This document shows, piece by piece, positions 36,139-46,063 of a stretch of 64,000 nt of DNA. The stretch is from an uncultured Prevotellaceae bacterium (GTDB lineage: Bacteria; Bacteroidota; Bacteroidia; Bacteroidales; Bacteroidaceae): contig CAMHJQ010000013.1 in NCBI GenBank assembly GCA_946185485.1, positions 1-64,000 on the forward strand, written 5' to 3'. How positions within the stretch are numbered: position 1 is the stretch's first letter; the number at the start of each line of letters is the position of its first letter. The notes under the pieces are model-generated. The model saw only the letters and a list, made by a program, of their open reading frames with translations. It had not been told where the DNA came from and did not search any database. The position numbers and the translations under genes were made by a program.

Positions 36139-38757
36139 ATGGCAAAGAAAGACGGAAAGGAATTGACACCCATGATGAAGCAGTTTTTCGACTTCAAGGC
36201 GAAGTACCCTGAGGCCGTTCTTTTGTTTCGTTGTGGCGACTTCTACGAGACCTATTGCGAGGACGCTGTCATCGCTGCCCAGATATTGGGCATCACGCTG
36301 ACGCATAGGAATAACGGCTATAACAAGGGCGACGAGATGGCGGGCTTCCCCCATCATGCCCTTGACACCTATCTGCCCAAACTCATCCGTGCCGGCAAGC
36401 GCGTGGCTATCTGCGACCAGCTGGAGGATCCTAAACTGACCAAGAAACTGGTTAAGCGCGGCATCACTGAACTGGTGACGCCAGGCGTAGCCATGCAGGA
36501 CACGGTGCTCAACTACAAAGAGAACAACTTCCTCTGTGCCGTCCACTTTGGTAAGGCGGCCTGCGGTGTGGCCTTCCTCGATATTTCTACGGGTGAATTC
36601 CTGACGGGCGAGGGCACCTACGACTATGTGGAGAAGCTCATCGGCAGTTTCCAACCCAAGGAGGTGCTCTACGACCGCGAGCGCCGCAAGGACTTCGAGC
36701 ACTACTTTGGCGTGCGGCTCTGTACCTACCAGATGGACGAATGGGTCTTTACGGAGCAGAACGCCCATCAGAAGCTATACAAGCACTTCAACGTGAAGTC
36801 ACTCAAGGGTTTCGGCGTCGACCACCTGAAGAGTGGCGTCATTGCTGCAGGGGCTATTCTGCAATACTTGGAGCAGACGCTCCATACCCAGATAGCACAT
36901 ATCACAACGCTCTCACGCATCGAAGAGGAACGCTATGTGCGCCTTGACAAGTTTACCGTGCGTTCGCTGGAACTGGTCAGTACTATGCAGGAGGGAGGCA
37001 AGAGTCTGCTTGACGTCATCGACCATACTGTCAGCCCCATGGGTGGACGTCTGTTGCGCCGCTGGCTGATATTCCCGCTGAAGGACGAGAAGCCCATCAA
37101 CGACCGCCTCGACATCGTTGACTACTTCTTCCGTCATCCCGACTTCCGCCAGACCATCGATGAGCAGCTGCATTTCATTGGTGACTTGGAGCGTATCGTG
37201 TCGAAGGTGGCTACAGGCCGTGTGTCACCCCGCGAGATGGTACAGTTGCGCAAGGCCCTGCAAGCCATCGCCCCCATCAAGGCTGCCTGTCAGGAGTCAG
37301 AGAACGAGAGCCTGAAGGGGGTGGGGGAGCGCTTGAACCTCTGCGAAACTCTCCGCGAGCGCATCAGTCGCGAAGTCCAGAACGACCCGCCGCAGCTGAT
37401 AGCCAAAGGCGGCATCATCTGCGACGGTGTCAGCGATGAGCTGGACGAGTTGCGCCGTATCGCCTATTCGGGCAAGGACTACCTGCTGCAAATCCAGGAG
37501 CGTGAGGCCCAGCAGACGGGCATCGCCTCGCTGAAGATAGGCTATAACAACGTCTTCGGCTACTATCTGGAGGTGCGCAACACCTATAAAGACAAGGTAC
37601 CCCAGGAGTGGGTGCGCAAGCAGACGCTGGCACAGGCCGAGCGTTATATCACGCAGGAACTGAAGGAGTATGAGGAGAAGATTCTGGGTGCTGAGGACAA
37701 GATTCTGTCGCTCGAGGCCCAGCTCTTCAACAACCTCGTGACGGCTGCCCAAGAGTTTATTCCCCAAGTGCAACAGAATGCCAACGTCATCGCCCGTCTC
37801 GACTGCTTGCTGTCGGCGGCCAAGACTGCTGAGGAGAACCACTACGTCCGCCCCGTCATCGACTCGTCCAGCATCATTGATATCCGCCAGGGACGCCATC
37901 CCGTCATCGAGACGCAACTACCCATCGGCGAGTGCTATGTGCCTAATGACGTGTTGTTAGATGCTGAGCATCAGCAGATTATCATTATCACGGGTCCCAA
38001 CATGGCTGGTAAGTCGGCTTTGCTGCGCCAGACAGCCCTCATCACGCTGTTGGCTCAGATTGGTTCCTTTGTGCCTGCCGAGAGTGCCCGCATCGGACTG
38101 GTCGACAAGATCTTTACCCGTGTGGGAGCCAGCGACAATATCTCGTTAGGCGAGTCGACATTCATGGTCGAGATGACGGAAGCCTCGAACATACTGAATA
38201 ATGTGACACCACGATCGCTGGTGCTCTTCGACGAGCTGGGTCGTGGCACCTCCACCTACGACGGCATCTCCATTGCGTGGGCTATCGTCGAATACCTGCA
38301 CGAGCAGCCCAAGGCCCAGGCCCGCACGCTCTTTGCTACTCACTACCACGAGCTGAACGAGATGGAGAAGCACTTCAATCGCATCAAAAACTATAATGTT
38401 TCCGTGAAGGAGGTTGAGGGTAAGGTCATCTTTCTCCGCAAGCTGGAGAAAGGTGGCTCTGAGCACTCGTTTGGTATCCATGTGGCAGAGATTTCGGGTA
38501 TGCCCAAGAGCATCGTCAAGCGTGCCAACGTCATCCTGAAGCAGTTGGAAAGCGAGAATGCCCAAGTGGGCAGCGCTGGCAAGCCAACTGCCGAGATAGC
38601 CCAAAGCCGCGAGGGCATGCAACTCTCATTCTTCAAGTTGGATGATCCCGTGCTTTGTCAGGTGCGTGACGAAATCCTTGGTCTCGATGTCAACAACCTC
38701 ACACCCCTCGAGGCTCTCAACAAACTCAACGACATCAAGCGTATCGTCGCAGGGTGA
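36139..38757 (+). CDS. mutS: DNA mismatch repair protein MutS
   Basis: This 872-residue mismatch sensor has the N-terminal mismatch-binding domain with [14 protein letters not shown] (the Phe-x-Glu motif is read as FYE), connector and lever regions, and a C-terminal ATPase with Walker [14 protein letters not shown] and Walker [17 protein letters not shown]. Length and layout are standard for MutS1. No mutL is adjacent. It ends one base before the convergent PaaI-type thioesterase gene, so their stop codons touch without overlap. Confidence 0.97.
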   Translation: MAKKDGKELTPMMKQFFDFKAKYPEAVLLFRCGDFYETYCEDAVIAAQILGITLTHRNNGYNKGDEMAGFPHHALDTYLPKLIRAGKRVAICDQLEDPKLTKKLVKRGITELVTPGVAMQDTVLNYKENNFLCAVHFGKAACGVAFLDISTGEFLTGEGTYDYVEKLIGSFQPKEVLYDRERRKDFEHYFGVRLCTYQMDEWVFTEQNAHQKLYKHFNVKSLKGFGVDHLKSGVIAAGAILQYLEQTLHTQIAHITTLSRIEEERYVRLDKFTVRSLELVSTMQEGGKSLLDVIDHTVSPMGGRLLRRWLIFPLKDEKPINDRLDIVDYFFRHPDFRQTIDEQLHFIGDLERIVSKVATGRVSPREMVQLRKALQAIAPIKAACQESENESLKGVGERLNLCETLRERISREVQNDPPQLIAKGGIICDGVSDELDELRRIAYSGKDYLLQIQEREAQQTGIASLKIGYNNVFGYYLEVRNTYKDKVPQEWVRKQTLAQAERYITQELKEYEEKILGAEDKILSLEAQLFNNLVTAAQEFIPQVQQNANVIARLDCLLSAAKTAEENHYVRPVIDSSSIIDIRQGRHPVIETQLPIGECYVPNDVLLDAEHQQIIIITGPNMAGKSALLRQTALITLLAQIGSFVPAESARIGLVDKIFTRVGASDNISLGESTFMVEMTEASNILNNVTPRSLVLFDELGRGTSTYDGISIAWAIVEYLHEQPKAQARTLFATHYHELNEMEKHFNRIKNYNVSVKEVEGKVIFLRKLEKGGSEHSFGIHVAEISGMPKSIVKRANVILKQLESENAQVGSAGKPTAEIAQSREGMQLSFFKLDDPVLCQVRDEILGLDVNNLTPLEALNKLNDIKRIVAG

Positions 38758-39159
38758 TTACTCTGCGATGGCTTGCGCTTTGCGATAGCCCATGCCAGTA
38801 ACGTGGCAGATAAGGCGACCTTGCTGGTTGGTGACGCGAACCTCGACAGAAGGTATCTTGGGGTGGTTGGACACATGGACAGCCTCGGCACGAAGAACGT
38901 CGCCCTCGTGGGCGCTTGACACAAACATAATGCTGTTGTTGATGCCGAAGGTGAGCTGTCCGCTGTGATTCATCAAGGCTGCTATGGCCAAGTCTGCAAG
39001 GGTAAACAAAGCACCGCCTTGGCACACATGTCCACCATTCAGATGCTCGGCTGTAACGGTCATCTCAGCCACGGCATGCTGGCTGTCGAGTTCGGTAACC
39101 CGACAGCCGGCATTGGCTGCAAAACGGTCGTTACGGTTCAGAAGTTCCTGTATGTCCAT
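38758..39159 (-). CDS. PaaI family hotdog thioesterase
   Basis: This 133-residue hotdog-fold protein has the PaaI-type active-site stretch NGGHVCQGGALFTLADLA. It probably hydrolyses an acyl-CoA thioester; the substrate is unknown. It lies 1 nt after the DUF3237-like gene and is the last gene of the ychF-lgt operon. Its stop codon abuts the mutS stop. Confidence 0.88.
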   Translation of the reverse strand: MDIQELLNRNDRFAANAGCRVTELDSQHAVAEMTVTAEHLNGGHVCQGGALFTLADLAIAALMNHSGQLTFGINNSIMFVSSAHEGDVLRAEAVHVSNHPKIPSVEVRVTNQQGRLICHVTGMGYRKAQAIAE

Positions 39160-39160
39160 A

Positions 39161-39676
39161 TTACTTGACTTTCCAAACGTTCAGCACGATGCCCTTGAAC
39201 TCTTGTGACCATTCGGGAGCACAGATGAACAGGGCATTGTTAAGCCAGCCGTACTTGCTGTCGGCAGGAGCCTCGAACTGCGGGGCTGCCTTGAAGTAAA
39301 ACGTCGGCTTGCCTTCAGCATCCTTGCCGTTGGCGATGATGCCGCGATTGCGAACGTGGATATAGATGCCGTCGTCGGTCTTGATGCAGTAGATGGCTTC
39401 CAGCTCTGTGCGTCCGTCAGCACCGTTCAACTGGTAGTCGGCACCACCGTTGATGATGGTACCCTTCAGCAGCGGACCCTCGAAGGTGCCACCCGTAATA
39501 GGGATGACGGTACGACGTCCGTGCTGGGTGTTGTCGATGCCAAACGTCTCGCCCAAGGTCACTTTCAGCTGCATGGCAAACTCCAGTTGCGGGGTGTCCT
39601 TGGGAGGATAGCTCTGCGCACTCAGGCACAAGGCACAGAACGCGCAGCATACAGTAATGAATAGTTTTCTCATCAT
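39161..39676 (-). CDS. Secreted DUF3237 family protein
   Basis: This 171-residue protein has a signal peptide (MMRKLFITVCCAFCALCLSA). The mature part resembles DUF3237 proteins: GRRTVIPITGGTFEGPLLKGTI, GADYQL and the later IIANGKDAEGKPTFYF, predicted as a small beta-barrel of unknown function. Two adjacent ATGs (39674-39676 and 39671-39673) are equivalent starts. The first shares a base with the stop of the GlsB-like gene, implying coupling. Confidence 0.78.
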   Translation of the reverse strand: MMRKLFITVCCAFCALCLSAQSYPPKDTPQLEFAMQLKVTLGETFGIDNTQHGRRTVIPITGGTFEGPLLKGTIINGGADYQLNGADGRTELEAIYCIKTDDGIYIHVRNRGIIANGKDAEGKPTFYFKAAPQFEAPADSKYGWLNNALFICAPEWSQEFKGIVLNVWKVK

Positions 39677-39915
39677 TATTTCTTGAGTAAAGAGGCAATG
39701 TAAAGTATGACTACGGCGCCGATGATAGCTGTACCCAGCTGTCCGAGCAGACCGCCCCATGCAATGCCCAGAAGGTCGAAGATCCAGCCGCCCAGTGCAC
39801 CGCCAAAGAGACCCAGCAGCAGGTTCATTAGGAAGCCGAAGCCGCCGCCTTTCATTAACTTGCCAGCGCAGAAGCCAGCGAGACATCCAATAACGATTGA
39901 TAAGATAATACCCAT
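39676..39915 (-). CDS. GlsB/YeaQ/YmgE family membrane protein
   Basis: This 79-residue three-helix protein is rich in glycine (CLAGFCAGKLMKGGGFGF; LLGLFGGALGGWIFDLLGI), typical of the GlsB/YeaQ family linked to envelope stress in other bacteria. Its exact role is unknown. The start at 39915 is preferred; the longer frame translates an AAATTT-type simple repeat between this gene and lgt (about 39918-39957). Confidence 0.85.
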   Translation of the reverse strand: MGIILSIVIGCLAGFCAGKLMKGGGFGFLMNLLLGLFGGALGGWIFDLLGIAWGGLLGQLGTAIIGAVVILYIASLLKK

Positions 39916-39934
39916 AATATTTGAAGTTTGAAAT

Positions 39935-40768
39935 TTAAAGTTTGAAATTTGAAGTATCATGTTTCCTTGCCCGTATCATGCAGCAGACGCCGATGATGAT
40001 GAAGGGGATGCTGAGAATCTGACCCATGTCGAGTGGCAGCGAGGCCTCGAAGGCTTCCTGGATCTCCTTCGTGTACTCGATGAAGAAACGGAAGGTGAAG
40101 ATGTACGTCAGGCACAGTCCGAAATACCAGCCCGTGCCAATGCGCTGAGGATACTTCTTGTGCAGCCACCACATCAGTCCAAACAGTATGCCGTAGGCGA
40201 TAGCCTCGTAGAGCTGGCCAGGATGGCGCGGCATGGAGTCGACGCGCTCGAAGATGAAAGCCCAGGGCACGTCGGTCACCTTACCGATAATCTCGGAGTT
40301 CATGAGGTTGCCTAAGCGGATGAAGCAGGCCGTCGTTCCCGTGGCAATAGCGATGTTGTCGAGCACTGTCCAGATGCTGAGCTTCGTCTTGCGGACATAG
40401 AGCCAGAGGGCGATGATGAGTCCTAAAGTGCCGCCGTGCGAGGCCAGACCTTGATAGCCCACAAACTTCCAGCCGCCGTCGGCTAAGAAGCGGATGGGCA
40501 GAAACATCTCCACCAGTCCTTTTCCTGAAGTCAGGAAGTGGTCGGGCTCGTAGAACAGGCAGTGTCCCAGGCGTGCCCCGGCCAGGATACCGATAAAGCA
40601 GTAGATAAACAGGGGGTCAAACAATTCGTCCTTGATCTTCTGTTCCTTATACAGTCGCTTCACGATGAAGTATGCCAGGGCCAGACCCACCAGCCAGCAC
40701 AGTCCGTACCAGCGGAACGGCCCAAACTCCACACTAGGATTCCAATTTATAAACAGTTCACAGTTCAT
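39935..40768 (-). CDS. lgt: Prolipoprotein diacylglyceryl transferase
   Basis: This 277-residue inner-membrane enzyme attaches diacylglycerol to the lipobox cysteine of prelipoproteins, the first step in lipoprotein maturation. It has seven or so hydrophobic segments, HGGTLGLI (the essential HGG), [12 protein letters not shown] (the Lgt signature) and [11 protein letters not shown]. The length is typical. It lies 10 nt downstream of ychF and probably shares its promoter. Confidence 0.96.
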   Translation of the reverse strand: MNCELFINWNPSVEFGPFRWYGLCWLVGLALAYFIVKRLYKEQKIKDELFDPLFIYCFIGILAGARLGHCLFYEPDHFLTSGKGLVEMFLPIRFLADGGWKFVGYQGLASHGGTLGLIIALWLYVRKTKLSIWTVLDNIAIATGTTACFIRLGNLMNSEIIGKVTDVPWAFIFERVDSMPRHPGQLYEAIAYGILFGLMWWLHKKYPQRIGTGWYFGLCLTYIFTFRFFIEYTKEIQEAFEASLPLDMGQILSIPFIIIGVCCMIRARKHDTSNFKL

Positions 40769-40778
40769 AGTTCATCGT

Positions 40779-41879
40779 TTACACATTAAATCGGAAGTGC
40801 ATGATGTCACCGTCCTGGACGACGTAGTCCTTGCCCTCGATGCCCATCTTGCCTGCCTCGCGGACAGCAGCCTCTGAGCCATACTGGATGTAGTCGTCGT
40901 ACTTGATGACCTCGGCGCGAATAAAACCTTTCTCGAAGTCGGTATGGATGACGCCGGCACACTGCGGAGCCTTCCAGCCCTTCTTGTAGGTCCACGCCTT
41001 CACCTCCATCTCACCAGCAGTGATGAAGGTCTCGAGGTTCAGCAGGGCGTAGGCCTTCTTGATGAGGCGGTTGACACCGCTCTCCTCCAAACCTAACTCC
41101 TCTAAGAAGAGCTGCTTGTCCTCATACGACTCCAACTCAGCAATGTCCTCTTCTGTCTTGGCAGCGATCACCATCGACTCGGCACCTTCCTCCTTGGCCA
41201 GCGCCTCCACCTTGCGGGTGAAGTCGTTGCCGCTCTTGGCATCAGCCTCGCCCACGTTGCAGACGTAGAGCACGGGCTTGGCAGTGAGCAGGAAGAGGTT
41301 ACGGGCACAGTCCTGTTCCTCCTTGCTGTCGAACTCCACGATGCGGGCATTCTTGCCTTGCTCCAGCACTTCCTTATAGGCTTTCAGCACGGCAACCTCC
41401 ACCTTAGCATCCTTGTTGCCAGCAGCAGCGGCCTTCTCCGTCTTGGCCAGACGGCTCTCGATGGTCTCGAGGTCCTTCAGCTGCAACTCGGTATCGATAA
41501 TCTCCTTGTCGCGGATAGGGTCGATGGTGCCATCGACGTGCGTAATGTTATCATCCTCGAAGCATCGCAGCACATGAATGATGGCGTCAGTCTCGCGGAT
41601 GTTTCCTAAGAATTTGTTACCTAAGCCTTCGCCTTTCGAGGCACCCTTCACGAGTCCGGCGATGTCGACGATTTCGCAGGTGGCAGGCACGATGCGTCCT
41701 GGATGCACCAGCTCGGCCAGCTTCGTCAGGCGCTCGTCAGGAACGGTGATGACGCCGACATTGGGTTCTATCGTACAAAAGGGGAAATTGGCTGCCTGGG
41801 CCTTTGCGCTCGACAGGCAGTTGAACAAAGTAGACTTACCCACGTTGGGCAGTCCCACAATACCACATTTTAATGACAT
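40779..41879 (-). CDS. ychF: Redox-regulated ATPase YchF (Obg family)
   Basis: This 366-residue P-loop NTPase has GLPNVGKSTLFN (residues 8-19), the switch DIAGLVKGASKGEGLGN, a central coiled-coil helical domain and a C-terminal TGS domain ending in VVQDGDIMHFRFNV. The NxxE variant of the G4 motif gives the family its ATP preference. It is the first gene of a minus-strand run with lgt, the GlsB-like gene, the DUF3237 gene and the thioesterase gene. Confidence 0.97.
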   Translation of the reverse strand: MSLKCGIVGLPNVGKSTLFNCLSSAKAQAANFPFCTIEPNVGVITVPDERLTKLAELVHPGRIVPATCEIVDIAGLVKGASKGEGLGNKFLGNIRETDAIIHVLRCFEDDNITHVDGTIDPIRDKEIIDTELQLKDLETIESRLAKTEKAAAAGNKDAKVEVAVLKAYKEVLEQGKNARIVEFDSKEEQDCARNLFLLTAKPVLYVCNVGEADAKSGNDFTRKVEALAKEEGAESMVIAAKTEEDIAELESYEDKQLFLEELGLEESGVNRLIKKAYALLNLETFITAGEMEVKAWTYKKGWKAPQCAGVIHTDFEKGFIRAEVIKYDDYIQYGSEAAVREAGKMGIEGKDYVVQDGDIMHFRFNV

Positions 41880-41909
41880 GTCTTTCTAAATAAACGTTTA
41901 TTTCGAGTG

Positions 41910-41966
41910 CAAAGGTAGCTAAAATAAGAGAAATACCAAAGAAAACGAAGCTTTTCTTTGGTATTT
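41910..41966 (-). promoter_or_regulatory. ychF promoter with hairpin over the -33 box
   Basis: On the minus strand the -33 TTTG (41937-41940) and -7 TACCTTTG (41910-41917) are 19 bp apart. A perfect 15-bp inverted repeat (41931-41945 with 41952-41966, 6-nt loop) covers the -33 box and lies just past the stop of the GH13 gene, so it probably also terminates that transcript. Confidence 0.75.
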
Positions 41967-41974
41967 CCCTGTGA

Positions 41975-43891
41975 TTAGAATTCCAACACCAGCGACTGTC
42001 GCGGTTTCAGCGTCAGGTTCTTGGACAGGTCGTAGTAGCGCCCTGTGGCTACGTCCTGCACGCGACTGACATCCTGGCCGTCTTCAAACAGCTCGGCATA
42101 GCGGGCGACCTCCAAGACGGCCTCCTTGCTGGTGCCGTTGAGGATGGTCATCACGGTATTGCGGTGCCAGCGGCGGGTGACGACGTAGATGCCGTTATAG
42201 GGAATGAACTGCGTCTGGTAGCCGCGGATGATGGTCTCGTTGCCGTTGCGCCAGTGCAGCAGGCGGCTAAGCCAGTTGAACATGTTGTTCTCGGCACGGG
42301 TGCGTCCCTCCTTGGTGAAGGCGTTGCGCTTGTCGCCGGGGAATCCGCCGGGGAAGTCCTTGCGCACGTTGCCGTCGGTGACCTCCTTGGTGCCGTTCAT
42401 CAGAATCTCGGTACCATAGTACAGCTGCGGAATACGGCGTACGGTGAGCAGCAGTGCCAGCGCTTGCTTCAAGGCCAGCGTGTCCTTGCCGTTGCCTAAG
42501 AAGCGGTCGGTGTCGTGGTTGTCGATGAAGGCCATCACGTGGGTGGGGTCTTCATACAGATAGTCATAGACAAACGAGTTGTAGAGTCGGTTCAGTCCTT
42601 GCCACCAGGCATCGGTCTCTTCGTTTTTGGCTTGCGACAGCTTGTCGAAGAACGAGAAGTCCATGACGGTCTTCAGGTATGAGTTATCTTTCGACAGGCG
42701 TGAGTCCTTCTGCCAGGCGGCGGTATAGGCGGGCTCGGTGACCCACGTCTCGCCGACGGTGTTGAAGTTGGGATACTCCTCGTCCAGCTCCTTCATCCAG
42801 CGGGCCATGCCCTTGGCGTCGGCATACGGGTAGGTGTCCATGCGGATGCCGTCGATGCCGATGGTCTCTATCCACCACTTCGAGTTCTGGATGAGGTAGG
42901 TCATGAGGTGCTGGTTGCGCTGGTTCAGGTCGGGCATGGTGGGTACGAACCAGCCATCAACGGTCTCGCGCAGGTCCACCTTCGAGGCATACGGGTCCTT
43001 GACGGGCGTCAGCTTATAGCTGGTCTGCAGGAACGAGGTGCCTGTGGGGTTGCTGGTGCCCTGCGACTCTTTGAGCCAGTCGGGCAGGTTGAGCCAGTCC
43101 TTGGTGGGCATGTCGAGTGTCCACGGATGCTCGAAGCCCGAGTGGTTGAAGATCATGTCCATCACCACTTTCAGTCCTTTGGCATGGGCTTCGTCGCAGA
43201 GTCGTCGGTAGTCGGCATTGGTGCCGAAGCGGGGGTCTACCTTATAGTAGTCGGTGGTGGCATAGCCATGATAGGTAGAGAATCCGTTCTCGCTGTCGGG
43301 AGAGTTGTTCTCCAACACGGGGGTGAGCCACAGGGCTGTGACACCTAACTCCTTGAAGTAGTCTAAGTGTTCTCGGATGCCGTTCAGGTCGCCGCCATGC
43401 CGCAGCGAGGGCTGGGTACGGTCCTCTTTGTAGGGGCGCATGCCCTTCACCTGCGGGTTGTGTCCGGCACCCTGGGCAAAGCGGTCGGGCATGAGCATGT
43501 AGAGCACGTCGCTGTTGTCGAAGCCGATGCGCTTGTCGCCGCTCATCTCCCGAGCCTTCAGCGTGTAGTCGTAGGTCAGCGCCTTTCGCTTTTCGAGGTT
43601 AAACTTCAGCGTCATCGTGCCTGCTTGGGCGTTACGCAGGTTCATATAGACCAACAGGTAGTTGGGCGAGTCCAGCCGTACCACGCTGTCGATGACGGCA
43701 CCGGGATAATCCGTCGTCACTTCCTGTACGCTGGCGATGTCTTTACCATAGACCATCAGCTGGAGCGAGGGGTTTTTCATGCCCACAAACCAGTCAGTGG
43801 GGTCGATGCGGTCGATAGTGGCTTTTTGTTTGGCTGCACTCATAGTCATGACTTGTGCCACAAGGGCGATTAAAAAAAGGATTCGTCTCAT
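41975..43891 (-). CDS. Alpha-amylase family (GH13) enzyme, SusA/neopullulanase-like
   Basis: This 638-residue protein has a signal peptide (first 19 residues). An N-terminal beta-sandwich domain precedes the GH13 barrel. The catalytic residues are in place: nucleophile Asp352 (GIRMDTYP), acid/base Glu381 (TVGETWV) and Asp460 (FIDNHDTDRF). The DVLYMLMPDRFAQG segment is typical of neopullulanase-like periplasmic enzymes such as SusA. It would hydrolyse maltooligosaccharides or pullulan. No SusC/D pair is nearby. It lies 19 nt downstream of the NUDIX gene. Confidence 0.92.
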   Translation of the reverse strand: MRRILFLIALVAQVMTMSAAKQKATIDRIDPTDWFVGMKNPSLQLMVYGKDIASVQEVTTDYPGAVIDSVVRLDSPNYLLVYMNLRNAQAGTMTLKFNLEKRKALTYDYTLKAREMSGDKRIGFDNSDVLYMLMPDRFAQGAGHNPQVKGMRPYKEDRTQPSLRHGGDLNGIREHLDYFKELGVTALWLTPVLENNSPDSENGFSTYHGYATTDYYKVDPRFGTNADYRRLCDEAHAKGLKVVMDMIFNHSGFEHPWTLDMPTKDWLNLPDWLKESQGTSNPTGTSFLQTSYKLTPVKDPYASKVDLRETVDGWFVPTMPDLNQRNQHLMTYLIQNSKWWIETIGIDGIRMDTYPYADAKGMARWMKELDEEYPNFNTVGETWVTEPAYTAAWQKDSRLSKDNSYLKTVMDFSFFDKLSQAKNEETDAWWQGLNRLYNSFVYDYLYEDPTHVMAFIDNHDTDRFLGNGKDTLALKQALALLLTVRRIPQLYYGTEILMNGTKEVTDGNVRKDFPGGFPGDKRNAFTKEGRTRAENNMFNWLSRLLHWRNGNETIIRGYQTQFIPYNGIYVVTRRWHRNTVMTILNGTSKEAVLEVARYAELFEDGQDVSRVQDVATGRYYDLSKNLTLKPRQSLVLEF

Positions 43892-43910
43892 AGTAGTAAT
43901 CAGTTAGTTT

Positions 43911-44441
43911 TTATTTGTTGTGTTCTTTGAGAAAGCGGATGACGGCATTGCGGATGCTGGTAAGTCCGAAGTCGGCGGGGTTGATGTCGCCGATGGGTAT
44001 CCAAAGGGCCTCGGCAGCGTCATCGGCGGCGGTCACGGCAGCAGAACCGCCGTGAACACGAACCAGGAAGTCCATGTCGAGCGTGTGGACGCCCATGCCG
44101 CTATATTGATAGACGTTGGGCGACGAGAAGAGGTACTGGATGTCCTTGATGTCGAGACCTGTCTCTTCCTTGATTTCGCGCACCATGCCTTCCTCCACCG
44201 TCTCGCCCATGTCGCAGAATCCGCCGGGCAGGTCGAGGGTGCCCTTGGCGGGTTCCTTGGCGCGGCGCACCACCAGCATCTCGTCGTTATCGTTGACGAT
44301 GAAGGCAGCCGTTGCCGAACAGGGATTGGCATAGTACGTAAAACCACAGTCGCGGCACTGCTTGCTCTTGAAGTTGTTGACCTCGAAATGCGCACTGCCA
44401 CACACCGGACAATACTTGAATATCTCTAAAGGATGCTCCAT
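43911..44441 (-). CDS. NUDIX hydrolase with N-terminal zinc ribbon
   Basis: This 176-residue protein begins with a CxxC-type zinc ribbon (CPVCGSAHF ... CRDCGF, residues 8-33). The NUDIX box is complete: GGFCDMGETVEEGMVREIKEETGLDI (split here as GGFCDMGETVE then EGMVREIKEETGL), matching Gx5Ex7REUxEExGU. A ribbon plus NUDIX arrangement is seen in NADH pyrophosphatase-like enzymes, but the substrate is unassigned. It sits between the esterase and GH13 genes with short gaps. Confidence 0.88.
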   Translation of the reverse strand: MEHPLEIFKYCPVCGSAHFEVNNFKSKQCRDCGFTYYANPCSATAAFIVNDNDEMLVVRRAKEPAKGTLDLPGGFCDMGETVEEGMVREIKEETGLDIKDIQYLFSSPNVYQYSGMGVHTLDMDFLVRVHGGSAAVTAADDAAEALWIPIGDINPADFGLTSIRNAVIRFLKEHNK

Positions 44442-44460
44442 ATCTTTCTTCTACAGCAGA

Positions 44461-45945
44461 TTACCAGTTATCTGTACGGAAGGGGAACAGGGGCAGGTTG
44501 GCACCGTTGATGACGTTGCCCAGTTGGAAGTTGCGGAAGCAGTAGCGCACGGCAACGGGTTTCTTTACTTCGGGAGCCGTCACGATGATGGCCTCGTCCC
44601 AGTAGTCGCCACCGGGACGCCAGAAGTGCTGGGCAGTAGCCGGGTGGAAGACCCGGTCCTCGCCGGCCACCTCAAAGCCGCGAATCATCTCGTAAGGTCC
44701 ATCGGCGTGGTAGTTGTCCTGCAGGTGGATGAATACGGTGTCGCCCTTGACCGTCATGTCCTTGTACGATGAACTCTTGTAGAGCACCTGCTCGAAGCCG
44801 TAGTCGCGGTTCAGTGCTGTCCAGGCTAAGCGCTCGCCCACCTGACGCTTCTGCGTGGGGTGAATCTGCGTCCATTCGTAGGGGTAGGCGAGGTCGTTGG
44901 TGCATACCAGCGAACTGTTGGGGATGATCTGGGCGGCACGGAACTGCTGTTCGCGCAGCAGGGCACCGCTCACGCCGTCGATGCCGTCGCCGTAGGCGTA
45001 AGGGGCTATCTGCACGAAGTAGAACGGTATCTCACCCAACTTAAACTGCGAACGCCACTGCTCCACCAAAAGCTTCAATCGCTCAGAATACTGGTTGCCG
45101 GGGTCGTTGACGTTCGAGCAGCCCTGATAGTAGAGGATGCCCTTCACTGTGTAATTCAGGATGGGGTTGAAGGTGCCGTTGCCCCACACCAAAGCGCGCA
45201 GGTAGTCAAACTCCTTCTTGGCGTTGACGATACCCGTGGTGTCCGTCGGCTCTTGCGTGTATTTCTCCAGGTTCTCTTTCGTCAGCCAACTTTCTACACG
45301 CGAACCGCCCTTGTTGGCCTCAATCAGTCCGATGGGGCAGTCCAGGGCCTGGTGCATGACGCGGGCGAAGAAATAGCCCGTTGCCGAAAACTCGCTCACT
45401 GTCTTTGGGCTGCAGTCGCGCCACTCCGTCTGGGCATCCTCCTGCGGCTCCATGCGCATGATGCTCGGAATCTTGGCACTGCGCACACCGCTGTGCCGGG
45501 CTGCGTCGATGACCACCGAGTTGTAGTCCTCCACGGGGCAGCCCCAGAAGCCCTTCACCGGCATCTCCATGTTCGACTGTCCGGCACATACCCATACCTC
45601 GCCAGCCAATACATTCTTGATGGTCACCTGTCCGTCACCGTCGTCGAAGGTGATAGACAGGGGAGTGTACGAGGCTTTGGGCGACTTCACTGTCAACAGC
45701 CAGCGTCCTTGTTTGTCGGCCTTCGCCTCGCTGCGTTGGTCCGACCACGACGTCGTGGCCACGACTTTGCTACCGGCCTTTGCCCAGCCCCACAGACGGA
45801 CGTCCGTCTGCTGCTGAATCACCATGTTATCGCTTACCAGATGGGGCAGCCGTACCTTGCCCTGAACACTTGTTGACATGGACAGCGTTACTGCCAGCAA
45901 TAGACAGCTCCGCCGCATGCCCAAAGAGAGAATTCCTTTACTCAT
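44461..45945 (-). CDS. Sialate O-acetylesterase-like SGNH esterase
   Basis: This 494-residue secreted protein has a signal peptide after an atypically long charged start (MSKGILSLGMRRSCLLLAV). The SGNH hydrolase block WVCAGQSNMEMPV holds the catalytic serine, and IHPTQKRQVGER the histidine. Sialate O-acetylesterase-like enzymes of Bacteroidetes remove acetyl groups from sialic acids or plant glycans. The start at 45945 was chosen; a further ATG lies ten codons upstream. The promoter TACCTTTG on the minus strand (45973-45980) is close, at 27 nt. Confidence 0.88.
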   Translation of the reverse strand: MSKGILSLGMRRSCLLLAVTLSMSTSVQGKVRLPHLVSDNMVIQQQTDVRLWGWAKAGSKVVATTSWSDQRSEAKADKQGRWLLTVKSPKASYTPLSITFDDGDGQVTIKNVLAGEVWVCAGQSNMEMPVKGFWGCPVEDYNSVVIDAARHSGVRSAKIPSIMRMEPQEDAQTEWRDCSPKTVSEFSATGYFFARVMHQALDCPIGLIEANKGGSRVESWLTKENLEKYTQEPTDTTGIVNAKKEFDYLRALVWGNGTFNPILNYTVKGILYYQGCSNVNDPGNQYSERLKLLVEQWRSQFKLGEIPFYFVQIAPYAYGDGIDGVSGALLREQQFRAAQIIPNSSLVCTNDLAYPYEWTQIHPTQKRQVGERLAWTALNRDYGFEQVLYKSSSYKDMTVKGDTVFIHLQDNYHADGPYEMIRGFEVAGEDRVFHPATAQHFWRPGGDYWDEAIIVTAPEVKKPVAVRYCFRNFQLGNVINGANLPLFPFRTDNW

Positions 45946-45972
45946 AGTCTTACGTTTTTTGTTAATTTCCGT

Positions 45973-45980
45973 CAAAGGTA
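45973..45980 (-). promoter_or_regulatory. -7 element of the sialate esterase gene
   Basis: The minus strand reads TACCTTTG, matching TAnnTTTG. Choosing the ATG at 45945 leaves a leader of about 20 nt, while the upstream ATG at 45975 would lie inside the promoter. Confidence 0.6.
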
Positions 45981-46063
45981 CAAAAAAAAGAACTGCGTCC
46001 CGTTGGTCGCAGCTCCTTTTTGTTCATTATTTTTTATTTTTTAACGCTTGACGTTCGTCATGG

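Noticed and set aside
36124..36768. Minus-strand frame of 214 codons over mutS
   Set aside because: Shadow of mutS; low-complexity translation and no domain.
44860..45876. Plus-strand frame of 338 codons over the sialate esterase gene
   Set aside because: Shadow of the esterase gene; no recognisable motif or signal.
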